Assembly (NCBI GenBank): GCA_938091155.1
Contig: CALKOP010000195.1
Span: 1 to 32,664, forward strand
DNA length: 32,664 bases
Source of the DNA: an uncultured Flavobacteriales bacterium
GTDB lineage: Bacteria; Bacteroidota; Bacteroidia; Flavobacteriales_G; Salibacteraceae
Direction: 5' to 3'
Made by a program: the position numbers and the translations under genes. Positions within the stretch are counted from its first letter, which is position 1. Each line of letters starts with the position of its first letter. The notes under the pieces are model-generated. The model did not search any database. It saw only the letters and a program-made list of their open reading frames with translations, and was not told the DNA's origin. Shown piece by piece: positions 9,009-17,973 of the stretch.

Positions 9009-12000
9009 ATGGCTGTAACATTGCAAGTATTGATCTCATTCCGTACATATAGAATATTAGTCCTGTTAGTGTCATGGTCGATTACCTTGAGCGTTTACGG
9101 CCAAGAAATAGATGCGCCCAGTGCTAGGTCTATCACGATTGTCTCGGATACAACCCTTCTAGATTCGAACAGCATTGTTCCAGAGACATTTTCTTTAACC
9201 GGATTAAACCCTGATCAATATGAGATAGATTTCGCAAAAGCACTTCTCATCATCACGGACAAATCCATTGAATTGCCCCTATCAGCAGGGGTTGAATACC
9301 AACCTTTCCCATTCAATTTCACAAAACCTTACAGGCATAAGAGCCGTGATTTAATAACAGAAAGTGATCGGGTTTACAATCCTTTTAGATCGGATGGAAT
9401 TGATTTAGAAAAGGGCCGTCTTGACCTTGGAGATTTAGAAAAACGCGGTAGTGTTTCGAGAGGCATCACCGTTGGAAACAACCAAAGTTTGTCTGTAAAC
9501 TCTGCGTTAAACCTTCAACTTAGTGGTAGGCTAAATGAGAGATTTAGCTTATTAGCGGCAATAGCCGATGACAATGTTCCCATTCAACCAGAAGGAAACA
9601 CCCAACAACTTCAAGACTTTGACCAAGTTTATCTCCAAATCTTCGATCCTAAAAACAAAATAACCGCTGGCGATTTTCAGGTAAATCACGATGAGGGCTA
9701 CTTCATGCAGTTCAACAAGCGCTTGCAGGGTGGTAGATACGAAGGCCTGTTTTTTCCGGTAAAAAATGATAGTTCAAAAAGCATTACCACCGATGTTAGT
9801 GGTGCGGTATCTCGCGGAAAATTCGCAAGAAAAACCATTCAAGGAATTGAAGGGAATCAGGGGCCGTATAGACTCACTGGTGCCGGAGGGGAGCGCTTTA
9901 TTATTATTCTTTCAGGTACTGAACGAATCTACTTGGACGGCAGACTGCTGATCCGAGGTCAAGAAAATGATTATGTAATTAATTACAATGCTTCCGAGCT
10001 AACGTTTACCGCGAAGGTTCCGATAACCAAAGACAGAAGACTTGTTGCTGAATACCAATATTCTGATCGCAACTATGCCAGATCCTTAATTCAATCTTCG
10101 ACAAATTATAATTCAGATAAACTACTGCTAAATGTTAGTCTATACTCCGAGCAAGATTCCCGAAACCAGCCATTGCAGCAGGACCTTACCGAGGCTCAAA
10201 AGAATGTACTTAGAACCATAGGTGATAGCCTAGATCAGGCAGTAGCAAGCAGTGTTGACACCGCTACCTTATCTGAAAATCAATTACTTTACAGAAACAC
10301 AGATACCACCTACTTTGACCCTATTCTGAACGATAGCATCCTACAAGAAGATGTTTTAGTGTACTCCAACAATCCCAAGCTTGCTGACAGACAGGCTGCT
10401 TTTTCTGAAGTCGGTTTTGGCAATGGAAACTATGTAAAAGGGCCGCAACTCGCCTTTGGATCTATATATGAATGGACGTCACCAATTAGCGGGGTGCCGC
10501 AAGGAAACTATGAGCCCGTCATTTTACTGGTTACACCTAAACAGCGACAAATGGTCTCGGCTACTGCCGTGTATAAATTCAATGATAACATCAAGGCTCG
10601 TGTAGAATGGGCGGGCTCACAATATGATGTGAACACCTTTAGTACCGCTGATAAAAGTGATGACCTCGGAATGGCAACAAAGGTTAGTGTGGATGGAAAG
10701 CAACCGATCAATGAAGATTGGAACGTTTTGGCGGGTGTAGATTTGGAATTTGTTCAAGATAATTTTCAAGACATTGAGCGATTCCGTGCGGTTGAATTTG
10801 ATCGTGATTGGAATATCCGTTCTGTTAACCTGAATACGAATCAAAATATTCTGAGCGCTAAAGTTGGGGTTTCAAGAAACGATAAACTTGAAGCGATTTA
10901 TAGGATTAAATCTTTTACAGCAGGCAAGGCATTCAACGGAATTCAAAATGGAATTGACTTAAAAACAAACCTAAAGCGTCTAAAAGGAGAGTTCAGCAAT
11001 AGTCTTACGAACCAAGACGGTGACCTCATTCGCGCTGATTTTTACCAGCACAACAGCAACGTCGTGCTACCTATTTGGAAAATCCAACTTGGGTACAAAG
11101 ATGACTTTGAACAAAACCGCAGATACGACCCCAAAGCTGATACGTTAAACAACTTAAGCTACCAATTTTGGGAATGGGAGGCCTCTGTTGCCAATGGCGA
11201 TTCAGCAGAAAATCGACAGAAGCTAAGTTATGCTGAGCGCACAGATTGGCTCAAAGATTCATCCACTCTTGGCAAGTCAACATTCGCTCGTATCTATGGC
11301 TATCAGATGGAATTAAATAAAATGCAAAACTCCCGATTTGCCGCACGTGTTAACTACCGAACGCTTGACATTTTAAACCAAGAATTGACGACTCAGAAAA
11401 AGGAAAACACACTTATTTCAAGGCTTGAATACACTTTTCGAATATTCAAAGGCGCCATTAGCTCTTCCACTTTTTATGAGATTGGCTCAGGTCTAGAAAA
11501 CAAACGAGAATTTATTTATATCGAAACTGTTCCCGGCCAAGGAACGCATATACACGTTGACTATAATGATAATGGCCAAAAAGAACTGGATGAATTTGAA
11601 CAAGCTATTCAGGCTGATCAGATTACAGCGGCCAACTTTCTGAGGGTTTTTGTACCAACAGATGATTACGTGAGGGCTTTTACAAATCAGTTTGGACAAA
11701 CAGTTTTCTTAAGACCAGCTGCTATTTGGAGGTCAAAGGGCAGTGTACGAAAGGCTATAAGCTTATTCTCTGACCAGTTTTCATACAATGCAGACCGAAA
11801 AAATCTCGAGATATCACTGGTAGATCAATTCAACCCGTTTTTATTTGACATTGCAGACACTCTGCTACAATCAGTCAATTCAAACTTGAGAAATATCTTC
11901 TATTTCAACCAAAGTAATCCTGTATTTGGAGCGGACTTAAATTACCAACGATTGAATAGCAGGAACTTTTTAACGGCTGGATTTGAATCCCGCACTTTGG

Positions 12001-12542
12001 AAAAAACTAGCCTAGGATTTCGTTGGAATTTTGCCAAATACCTTGGTTTAGAATCGCGTGGTGAGCAAGGATCAAAAATCGCGCGATCCAATGCTGTGGT
12101 GCTTTCGAGCAGAAACTATAATATTTTCTATCAGCAGATAGAGCCTAAGCTTAACATCCAACCGGGCACCCTCTGGAGAATTAGCGTTCTCTTCAATTAT
12201 AAGGAACAGAGTAATCGGGCACAGGAAAATGCAGCAGGCATTGGTGGAGAGAAATCTATTGTTCGAAAATCAGGATTAGAATTCACGTTAAGCACTCCGG
12301 AAAAAGGGAGCCTCTTTATCAACGGAAACCTAATTCAAATTAACTATTCAGGCCTACCTGAGAGTCCTGTAGGTTTCGAAATGCTAGACGGTCTACAACC
12401 AGGGTTGAACGCAACCTGGGGCGTATCTTACCAGCGCACTTTATCGAATAACCTTCAATTGAGCATTAACTACAATGGCCGTCAATCACCAAGATTGAAC
12501 ATGATTCACACAGGTGGGGTGCAGGCTCGCGCGTTTTTCTAG
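9009..12542 (+). CDS. Large outer-membrane beta-barrel protein, conserved Bacteroidota family, function unknown
   Basis: About 1177 aa with signal-like N-terminus, conserved-looking KRGSVSRGITVGNNQSLSVNSALNLQLSGRLNERFSLLAAIADDNVPIQPEGNTQQLQ block, EF-hand-like DYNDNGQKELDEFE, alternating amphipathic strands and C-terminal aromatic (RAFF). The GTG at 9003 is an alternative start. Confidence 0.7.
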   Translation: MAVTLQVLISFRTYRILVLLVSWSITLSVYGQEIDAPSARSITIVSDTTLLDSNSIVPETFSLTGLNPDQYEIDFAKALLIITDKSIELPLSAGVEYQPFPFNFTKPYRHKSRDLITESDRVYNPFRSDGIDLEKGRLDLGDLEKRGSVSRGITVGNNQSLSVNSALNLQLSGRLNERFSLLAAIADDNVPIQPEGNTQQLQDFDQVYLQIFDPKNKITAGDFQVNHDEGYFMQFNKRLQGGRYEGLFFPVKNDSSKSITTDVSGAVSRGKFARKTIQGIEGNQGPYRLTGAGGERFIIILSGTERIYLDGRLLIRGQENDYVINYNASELTFTAKVPITKDRRLVAEYQYSDRNYARSLIQSSTNYNSDKLLLNVSLYSEQDSRNQPLQQDLTEAQKNVLRTIGDSLDQAVASSVDTATLSENQLLYRNTDTTYFDPILNDSILQEDVLVYSNNPKLADRQAAFSEVGFGNGNYVKGPQLAFGSIYEWTSPISGVPQGNYEPVILLVTPKQRQMVSATAVYKFNDNIKARVEWAGSQYDVNTFSTADKSDDLGMATKVSVDGKQPINEDWNVLAGVDLEFVQDNFQDIERFRAVEFDRDWNIRSVNLNTNQNILSAKVGVSRNDKLEAIYRIKSFTAGKAFNGIQNGIDLKTNLKRLKGEFSNSLTNQDGDLIRADFYQHNSNVVLPIWKIQLGYKDDFEQNRRYDPKADTLNNLSYQFWEWEASVANGDSAENRQKLSYAERTDWLKDSSTLGKSTFARIYGYQMELNKMQNSRFAARVNYRTLDILNQELTTQKKENTLISRLEYTFRIFKGAISSSTFYEIGSGLENKREFIYIETVPGQGTHIHVDYNDNGQKELDEFEQAIQADQITAANFLRVFVPTDDYVRAFTNQFGQTVFLRPAAIWRSKGSVRKAISLFSDQFSYNADRKNLEISLVDQFNPFLFDIADTLLQSVNSNLRNIFYFNQSNPVFGADLNYQRLNSRNFLTAGFESRTLEKTSLGFRWNFAKYLGLESRGEQGSKIARSNAVVLSSRNYNIFYQQIEPKLNIQPGTLWRISVLFNYKEQSNRAQENAAGIGGEKSIVRKSGLEFTLSTPEKGSLFINGNLIQINYSGLPESPVGFEMLDGLQPGLNATWGVSYQRTLSNNLQLSINYNGRQSPRLNMIHTGGVQARAFF

Positions 12543-12543
12543 A

Positions 12544-13455
12544 CTACTTAAGTTCAAATTGAGTTGTTCCCATGAAGTAGTCTTCAGCATAAACTTCAAC
12601 GATGTATTTTCCCTCAGTTAACTCACTTGCTACGTCCCAATAAAGACACATGTCTAGCTCTTCGTTGTCATACAAGACCTCTTCTTTTCGAGAATAAAGC
12701 CCCTCTTTGCCATCGTAAGTAAACATATAGCTCTCCGATTGATCCAGCGCGAGCACCTCGCCACTTGGAGAGATAATTCTCATGTAAAGCCACTTCTTAC
12801 CGGGCTTACTGACTTCATTTTTATCAATGGTGAAACATGTCTTCACCTTATCCACTCGCTTAGCTCTGTTTGTTTCCCGACTTACCGTTCCACTTTTCAT
12901 TCGTTGAGCGCTAGAAGCTAAATCCAATACCCGCAACTTCGACCCAAGCTTCACCTTTTCATTCAATTTCTCGTTGGTCTTATTCAATTCCTGATTCTCT
13001 TCCTTTTGATTGTCAAGCTGCGATTCAACTTGTTTTTTAGCCCCCACTAGATTCTGATTCACTGTATTCAGCGAATCAATAGTCACTATATAACCTTTCA
13101 TGATTTCGCGAAGGCTACCAGTCTCTTTTTTGAGTTTAAGTATAACCTTAGCATCATTTTTATGCTTTTCCGCCTCAGCTAGCATTTCTTCGATTTTCGC
13201 GCGTTGTTCAGCGATTTCAGCTTTATATTCTTCATTATCCGTTTGCACTGAGTCATACTGAGCCAGCATATTTTCTAACTCCTTCGTCAAATTATCCTTC
13301 TCGACTGTTAAATCCGTGTTTTGAGTCACTATCTCTTCATTCTCCTGGTGCTTTGTGATGAGCAAATAGGCCGTAACCCCATTTGAAATAAATAGCAAAA
13401 TCACTAGGATAAGCATCAACTTGCTGTTTCCTGAAGACTTGTTTTGATCTGACAT
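12544..13455 (-). CDS. Single-pass membrane coiled-coil protein, unknown function
   Basis: N-terminal TM segment (LMLILVILLFISNGVTAYLL), long coiled coil, and a C-terminal globular region (CFTIDKNEVSKPGKKWLYMRIISPSGEVLA...). Confidence 0.65.
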   Translation of the reverse strand: MSDQNKSSGNSKLMLILVILLFISNGVTAYLLITKHQENEEIVTQNTDLTVEKDNLTKELENMLAQYDSVQTDNEEYKAEIAEQRAKIEEMLAEAEKHKNDAKVILKLKKETGSLREIMKGYIVTIDSLNTVNQNLVGAKKQVESQLDNQKEENQELNKTNEKLNEKVKLGSKLRVLDLASSAQRMKSGTVSRETNRAKRVDKVKTCFTIDKNEVSKPGKKWLYMRIISPSGEVLALDQSESYMFTYDGKEGLYSRKEEVLYDNEELDMCLYWDVASELTEGKYIVEVYAEDYFMGTTQFELK

Positions 13456-13588
13456 AGCGTGGTTCAATTTTGGACAAAGCTAGATTGAATTTTAGTTCTA
13501 ATCGCTCGATAATCAAGCGCTCTACTAACATCTCATCGTTATTAGCCAAGATTCCAATATTTGACCTTTCACCTCTTACTTTTAGCCG

Positions 13589-16015
13589 ATGGATTTTGGC
13601 GAGGCAGAAGATTGGTTTAGACAAATGGGATGGTCCGTTTTTCCTTTTCAACGAGAAACTTGGGAAAGTCATGCCAGTGGTCTTAATGGTTTAGTAAACG
13701 CACCAACAGGTAGTGGAAAGACCTATTCCTTGATGATTCCAATTCTAATGGACATCCTTAAAAGCACAAATTCATCAAAAAAAGGTATGGATCTACAAGC
13801 CATTTGGGTAACTCCAATTCGTGCTTTAGCTAAGGAAATATTACAATCCGGTCAGCGAGCTGCAGAAACAATGAACATTGATGCTCGAATCGAAATAAGA
13901 ACAGGTGACACCAGCGCGAAAGACAAAGCACGCATCAAAAAAGCCCCTCCACATGTATTGATTACCACCCCAGAATCATTGCATGTAATGCTTACTCAAA
14001 AGCACTATTCTAAATACTTCGAAAATCTTAAAACAGTTGTAGTTGATGAATGGCACGACCTTGTTGGCAGTAAACGCGGAGTGCAAATGGAACTGGCTTT
14101 ATCCAAATACAAAGTGCTTTCGCCTAATTTGAAGATTTGGGGCATTTCAGCCACTATCGGAAACATGGAAGAGTCCATGGAGGTATTGCTCGGCAATTGG
14201 TATAATAACCGTCCCTTCAAAATGATTAGGAGTCAAATCAAAAAAAAGTATCTGGTAGAATCGGTTTTTCCGGATGATGTGGAAGAGCTGCCATGGGCAG
14301 GTCACCTTGGTATCAATCTAATAGAAAAGGTAATTCCCATTTTACTGAAAAGCGAAAGCACATTGATATTCCTTAACACAAGAGGGCAGGCGGAAATTTG
14401 GTACCAACGATTGTTAGAACAATCTCCAGCGTTTGCTGGAGTAATTGCCCTACATCACGGATCGATGAGTAGAGAAACTCGACATTGGGTTGAAGACGCC
14501 CTGCACGCTGGTAAATTGAAGACTGTAATTTGCACTTCCAGCCTTGATCTTGGGGTCGATTTCAGACCCGTGGAAACCATTGTACAAGTTGGTAGCCCAA
14601 AAGGAGTTTCACGCTTTATGCAACGAGCAGGTCGCAGTGGTCATCAACCGGGCGCGACAAGCAAAATTTACTTCTTGCCCACTCATTCGTTAGAACTAAT
14701 AGAAGCGGCCGCGCTGAGGGAAGCTACAGAATTGGAACTAGTGGAAAGTCGAACACCATATGTGCGATCATTTGACGTACTTCTTCAATACATGGTATCT
14801 CTTGCAGTGTCAGACGGTTTCATTGAAGCAGAGTTATATCAAGAAATAATCACTGCCTTTTGTTATCAATCGGTTACTCGTGAAGAATGGGAATGGTGTC
14901 TTGATTTTATAGTAACGGGAGGCAATTCGCTGGGAGGGTATGATGAGTTTCATAAAGTCATTATTGAAGATGGTATATATAAAGTCATCAGCAAAAAAGT
15001 GACCATGCGCCATCGACTTAGCATTGGAACCATCGTAAGTGATTCAATGATGAAAATCAAATTTGTAACCGGAGGATTCATTGGCACGGTCGCTGAATCG
15101 TTCATCTCTCGGATGAGTCCAGGTGATACATTTTGGTTCGCGGGTCGAAGCCTTGAGCTGGTTCGAGTAAAAGGGACAACAGCTCAAGTTCGGAAGTCTA
15201 ATAAAAAACGTGGCCCAATACCTAGCTATAATGGTGGGCGTATGCCACTCAGTTGTCAAATCTCTAAAATGCTCCGCAAGAAGCTTAATGAAGCGGAATC
15301 TGGTATTTCAAACGATCCCGAGATACATTTCACGAAACCACTTATCGATAAACAAAAAGAACACTCCATTCTACCCAAAGACGATCAGTTTCTAATCGAG
15401 CAATTTGAATCAAAAGACGGTTACCACGCTACGTTTTTTCCCTTTGAGGGTCGGTTTGTGCACGAAGGAATGGGAGCGCTTATCGCATATCGTATTTCAT
15501 TACTTCAACCGATCACTTTCAGTATTGCGATGAACGATTACGGCTTCGAATTGCTCAGTGATCAGCCCATACCTATTCAAGATGCGATCGACACACACAT
15601 ATTCTCGACTGACCATCTACTGGACGATATTTATGCGAGCATTAATTCCATTGAAATGGGCCGAAGAAAGTTCAGAGATATTGCGCAAATCTCTGGGTTG
15701 GTTTTTAACGGTTATCCAGGTAAAACCAAAAAGCAAAGCCATCTGCAGGCAAATTCTCAACTATTTTTTGAAGTATTCAACGATTATGACCCGAGCAACC
15801 TTTTGCTGAGGCAGGCCTTTGATGAAGTGACTGATTTTCAGTTAGAGGAACAACGTCTCCGTGAGGCCCTTTCGCGCATCAATCAACAACAGATTATTGT
15901 AACTCAGCCTCAGAAATATACCCCACTGTCTTTCCCAATAATTGTGGACAGAGCCCGCGAAACGGTTACTTCCGAAAAACTGAGCGATCGAATCAGGAAA
16001 ATGAGTGTGATGTAA
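13589..16015 (+). CDS. Ligase-associated DNA damage response DEXH-box helicase (Lhr-type)
   Basis: APTGSGKT Walker A, VVDEWHDLVGSKRG motif II, ISATIG, FLNTRGQAEIWYQ, QRAGRSGHQPG motif VI; starts with ATG at 13589 and overlaps the downstream PdeM gene by 1 nt. Confidence 0.93.
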   Translation: MDFGEAEDWFRQMGWSVFPFQRETWESHASGLNGLVNAPTGSGKTYSLMIPILMDILKSTNSSKKGMDLQAIWVTPIRALAKEILQSGQRAAETMNIDARIEIRTGDTSAKDKARIKKAPPHVLITTPESLHVMLTQKHYSKYFENLKTVVVDEWHDLVGSKRGVQMELALSKYKVLSPNLKIWGISATIGNMEESMEVLLGNWYNNRPFKMIRSQIKKKYLVESVFPDDVEELPWAGHLGINLIEKVIPILLKSESTLIFLNTRGQAEIWYQRLLEQSPAFAGVIALHHGSMSRETRHWVEDALHAGKLKTVICTSSLDLGVDFRPVETIVQVGSPKGVSRFMQRAGRSGHQPGATSKIYFLPTHSLELIEAAALREATELELVESRTPYVRSFDVLLQYMVSLAVSDGFIEAELYQEIITAFCYQSVTREEWEWCLDFIVTGGNSLGGYDEFHKVIIEDGIYKVISKKVTMRHRLSIGTIVSDSMMKIKFVTGGFIGTVAESFISRMSPGDTFWFAGRSLELVRVKGTTAQVRKSNKKRGPIPSYNGGRMPLSCQISKMLRKKLNEAESGISNDPEIHFTKPLIDKQKEHSILPKDDQFLIEQFESKDGYHATFFPFEGRFVHEGMGALIAYRISLLQPITFSIAMNDYGFELLSDQPIPIQDAIDTHIFSTDHLLDDIYASINSIEMGRRKFRDIAQISGLVFNGYPGKTKKQSHLQANSQLFFEVFNDYDPSNLLLRQAFDEVTDFQLEEQRLREALSRINQQQIIVTQPQKYTPLSFPIIVDRARETVTSEKLSDRIRKMSVM

Positions 16016-16650
16016 TGGGGCTAATAATTGAAATGACGGATAAGGAAATTCGGCTCGAAAACCGCTATCTAATGCTAGATAAAACCCTCATTCTATCTGA
16101 TCTTCATTTAGGGAAGACTTTACACTTTAGAAAAGCCGGACTAGCTATTCCTGCTGCAGCAAGAGATGCAGATCAGAGTGAGCTTATTCGCATTTTGTTA
16201 ATGGAGAAACCTGAAACCGTTCTTGTGCTAGGCGATTTATTTCACAGTGCTTCTAATCGAGAATGTGAAGAGCTCGCCATGATTACTAGCCAGTTTCCCT
16301 CCATACATTTTGAGTTAATAATGGGAAATCACGACATTCTTTCTCCCGAGGTTTATCGTTCCATGGATTTTGAGACCAGCAGCAATCGTTCCATGGGAAA
16401 CATCTTGTTAACCCACGAGCCCATTCTTGATTTAGATCCTAAAATCATTAACATTCATGGTCATATTCACCCCGGTATAAGACTGGTTGGCTTAGGAAGA
16501 CAATCGATGTTAGTGCCTTGCTTTTTTTGGACTAAACAGTCCTTCTGCCTCCCTGCATTTGGCGCTCTAACCGGGCTGATGCGCCAAAAACCAAAAAAAG
16601 CAGATAAGGTATATGGTCTATTAGAAGGAGAAGTATCGCAGGTTTTCTAG
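16015..16650 (+). CDS. pdeM: Ligase-associated DNA damage response endonuclease PdeM (metallophosphoesterase)
   Basis: SDLHLGKTLHFRKAGLAIP, VLGDLFHS, MGNHD, LTHEPI, INIHGHIHPG metallophosphoesterase motifs; immediately follows the helicase (TAATG). Confidence 0.9.
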   Translation: MGLIIEMTDKEIRLENRYLMLDKTLILSDLHLGKTLHFRKAGLAIPAAARDADQSELIRILLMEKPETVLVLGDLFHSASNRECEELAMITSQFPSIHFELIMGNHDILSPEVYRSMDFETSSNRSMGNILLTHEPILDLDPKIINIHGHIHPGIRLVGLGRQSMLVPCFFWTKQSFCLPAFGALTGLMRQKPKKADKVYGLLEGEVSQVF

Positions 16651-16687
16651 CCTTCTTTGCTTTCTTTGTTCTCAGAATTAAAACGAT

Positions 16688-17122
16688 ATGTCAGACAACA
16701 GTAAAATCAACGCTGCTTCCGCGCCAAAACCAGTAGGCTCTTATCCACATGCACGCAAGGTGGGTAATTTCTTATTCTTATCTGGCGTTGGACCAAGAAC
16801 GGCAGGGTCTGATGCCAATGACAGTGGTGTTCCTGGCTTGAAACTAGACCACAACGGAAACTTCTTGGAGTTTGATTTTGAAGCACAATGCAGGTCGGTT
16901 TTTGATAACGTACGGGCAGTGCTCGAAGCATCCGGCAGCACATGGGAAAACCTTGTTGACGTTACCGTTTTCTTGGTAAACATAAAGCGCGACTTTAATA
17001 CTTACAACCGAGTGTATGCTGAATATTTCAAAGACGCCCAACCATGCAGAACAACGGTAGAAATCAACTCACTACCAACGCCAATAGCCATTGAGTTGAA
17101 GTGTATTGCTACTGTGGATTAG
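16688..17122 (+). CDS. RidA family protein, 2-aminomuconate deaminase-like
   Basis: APKPVGSYPHARKVGNFLFLSGVGPR...EAQCRSVFDNVRAVLEASGSTWENLVDVTVFLVNIKRDFNTYNRVYAEYF...CRTTVEINSLPTPIAIELKCIATV strongly resembles the 2-aminomuconate deaminase branch of RidA. Confidence 0.88.
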   Translation: MSDNSKINAASAPKPVGSYPHARKVGNFLFLSGVGPRTAGSDANDSGVPGLKLDHNGNFLEFDFEAQCRSVFDNVRAVLEASGSTWENLVDVTVFLVNIKRDFNTYNRVYAEYFKDAQPCRTTVEINSLPTPIAIELKCIATVD

Positions 17123-17124
17123 CC

Positions 17125-17754
17125 TTATTGGCCTGCGACTCTTTTAATTGTAATGTCAGAAGATGTTTCAATCTGTACTAAATAAACTCCTGATGATAGG
17201 CCTGAGAGGCTCAAGGACGTGGACTTAGACTCGTTTACATCCATATTCATTACTGTTTGACCAGCAATGTTTATTACTGAAACACGATTTATTATGTCTT
17301 CTGTTTAAATGAATAATTGGTTTTGAGCCGGATTTGGATAAACCAAAACGTTGGCCCCACCAAGCTCTTCCATTCCTACTGGAGCTCCACCCATCTTGGC
17401 AAGCACATGATAATGTGGCGCGCCTGCTGGATCTAGAGTGTCCATTCCAACATACCCGTCGCCTGATGCAGTATTATTGATAGTATCTCTATATTAAATA
17501 AAGAATTGGATTTGATCCTTACCCTTCATAGCTAAATGCGCGCCCTCTTTCCCACCTGGCTTAACGTAAACTATATTATCTAAAACGTTTCCCGTGCTAA
17601 AGTCTTCTTTGGCAAAAAACAACGATTCCGAAATAGGGTTGACGCCAAAAATGCTATCAGAACCTAACCTTGCTCCATCCGCGCCTGCTATCCCACTTAC
17701 GTAAGCAATTTTTGTGTCCGAGTCAAAGTCCCATATTGTGCCATATTTAGTCAT
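17125..17754 (-). pseudogene. Degraded T9SS cargo protein (C-terminal sorting domain) with two in-frame TAA codons
   Basis: The minus-strand frame reads MTKYGTIWDFDSDTKIAYVSG...KDQIQFFI*YRDTINNTASGDGYVGMDTLDPAGAPHYHVLAKMGGAPVGMEELGGANVLVYPNPAQNQLFI*TEDIINRVSVINIAGQTVMNMDVNESKSTSLSLSGLSSGVYLVQIETSSDITIKRVAGQ*. In-frame stops at 17494-17496 and 17305-17307, with no frameshift between them. Confidence 0.8.
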
Positions 17755-17761
17755 CCGTTCA

Positions 17762-17779
17762 ATAGGGCAGCTGCCCTAT
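17762..17779. repeat. 18-bp perfect palindrome ATAGGGCAGCTGCCCTAT
   Basis: Read directly from sequence: atagggcagctgccctat equals its own reverse complement. Confidence 0.9.
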
Positions 17780-17935
17780 ATAGTGGGAGTCATGATGGAA
17801 ATTTATCGCTTCCAACACCGGCACAATAGGACGCGCAGCAAAGCGAACAGCTGAAGAAAAGCCAAACAAATTCACTGGATAATTAGCAATATGGGATTAC
17901 CAGATTTAGTAAATAATTAATCCCTCCATCCTCTT

Positions 17936-17943
17936 ACCTTTGC
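17936..17943 (+). promoter_or_regulatory. Putative ileS promoter -7 element (TAnnTTTG)
   Basis: TACCTTTG followed by CCGCC, about 30 nt upstream of the likely ileS ATG (17974). Confidence 0.4.
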
Positions 17944-17973
17944 CGCCTCGAAAAAATGAGGCATAGCGCTGAT

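Noticed and set aside
13468-13588. Short inverted repeat CGCT...AGCG in the intergenic region before the helicase
   Set aside because: Only a 4-bp stem; expected by chance.
16707-17041. Three overlapping minus-strand ORFs over ridA
   Set aside because: Mutually overlapping antisense frames without domain signal; ridA itself is well supported.
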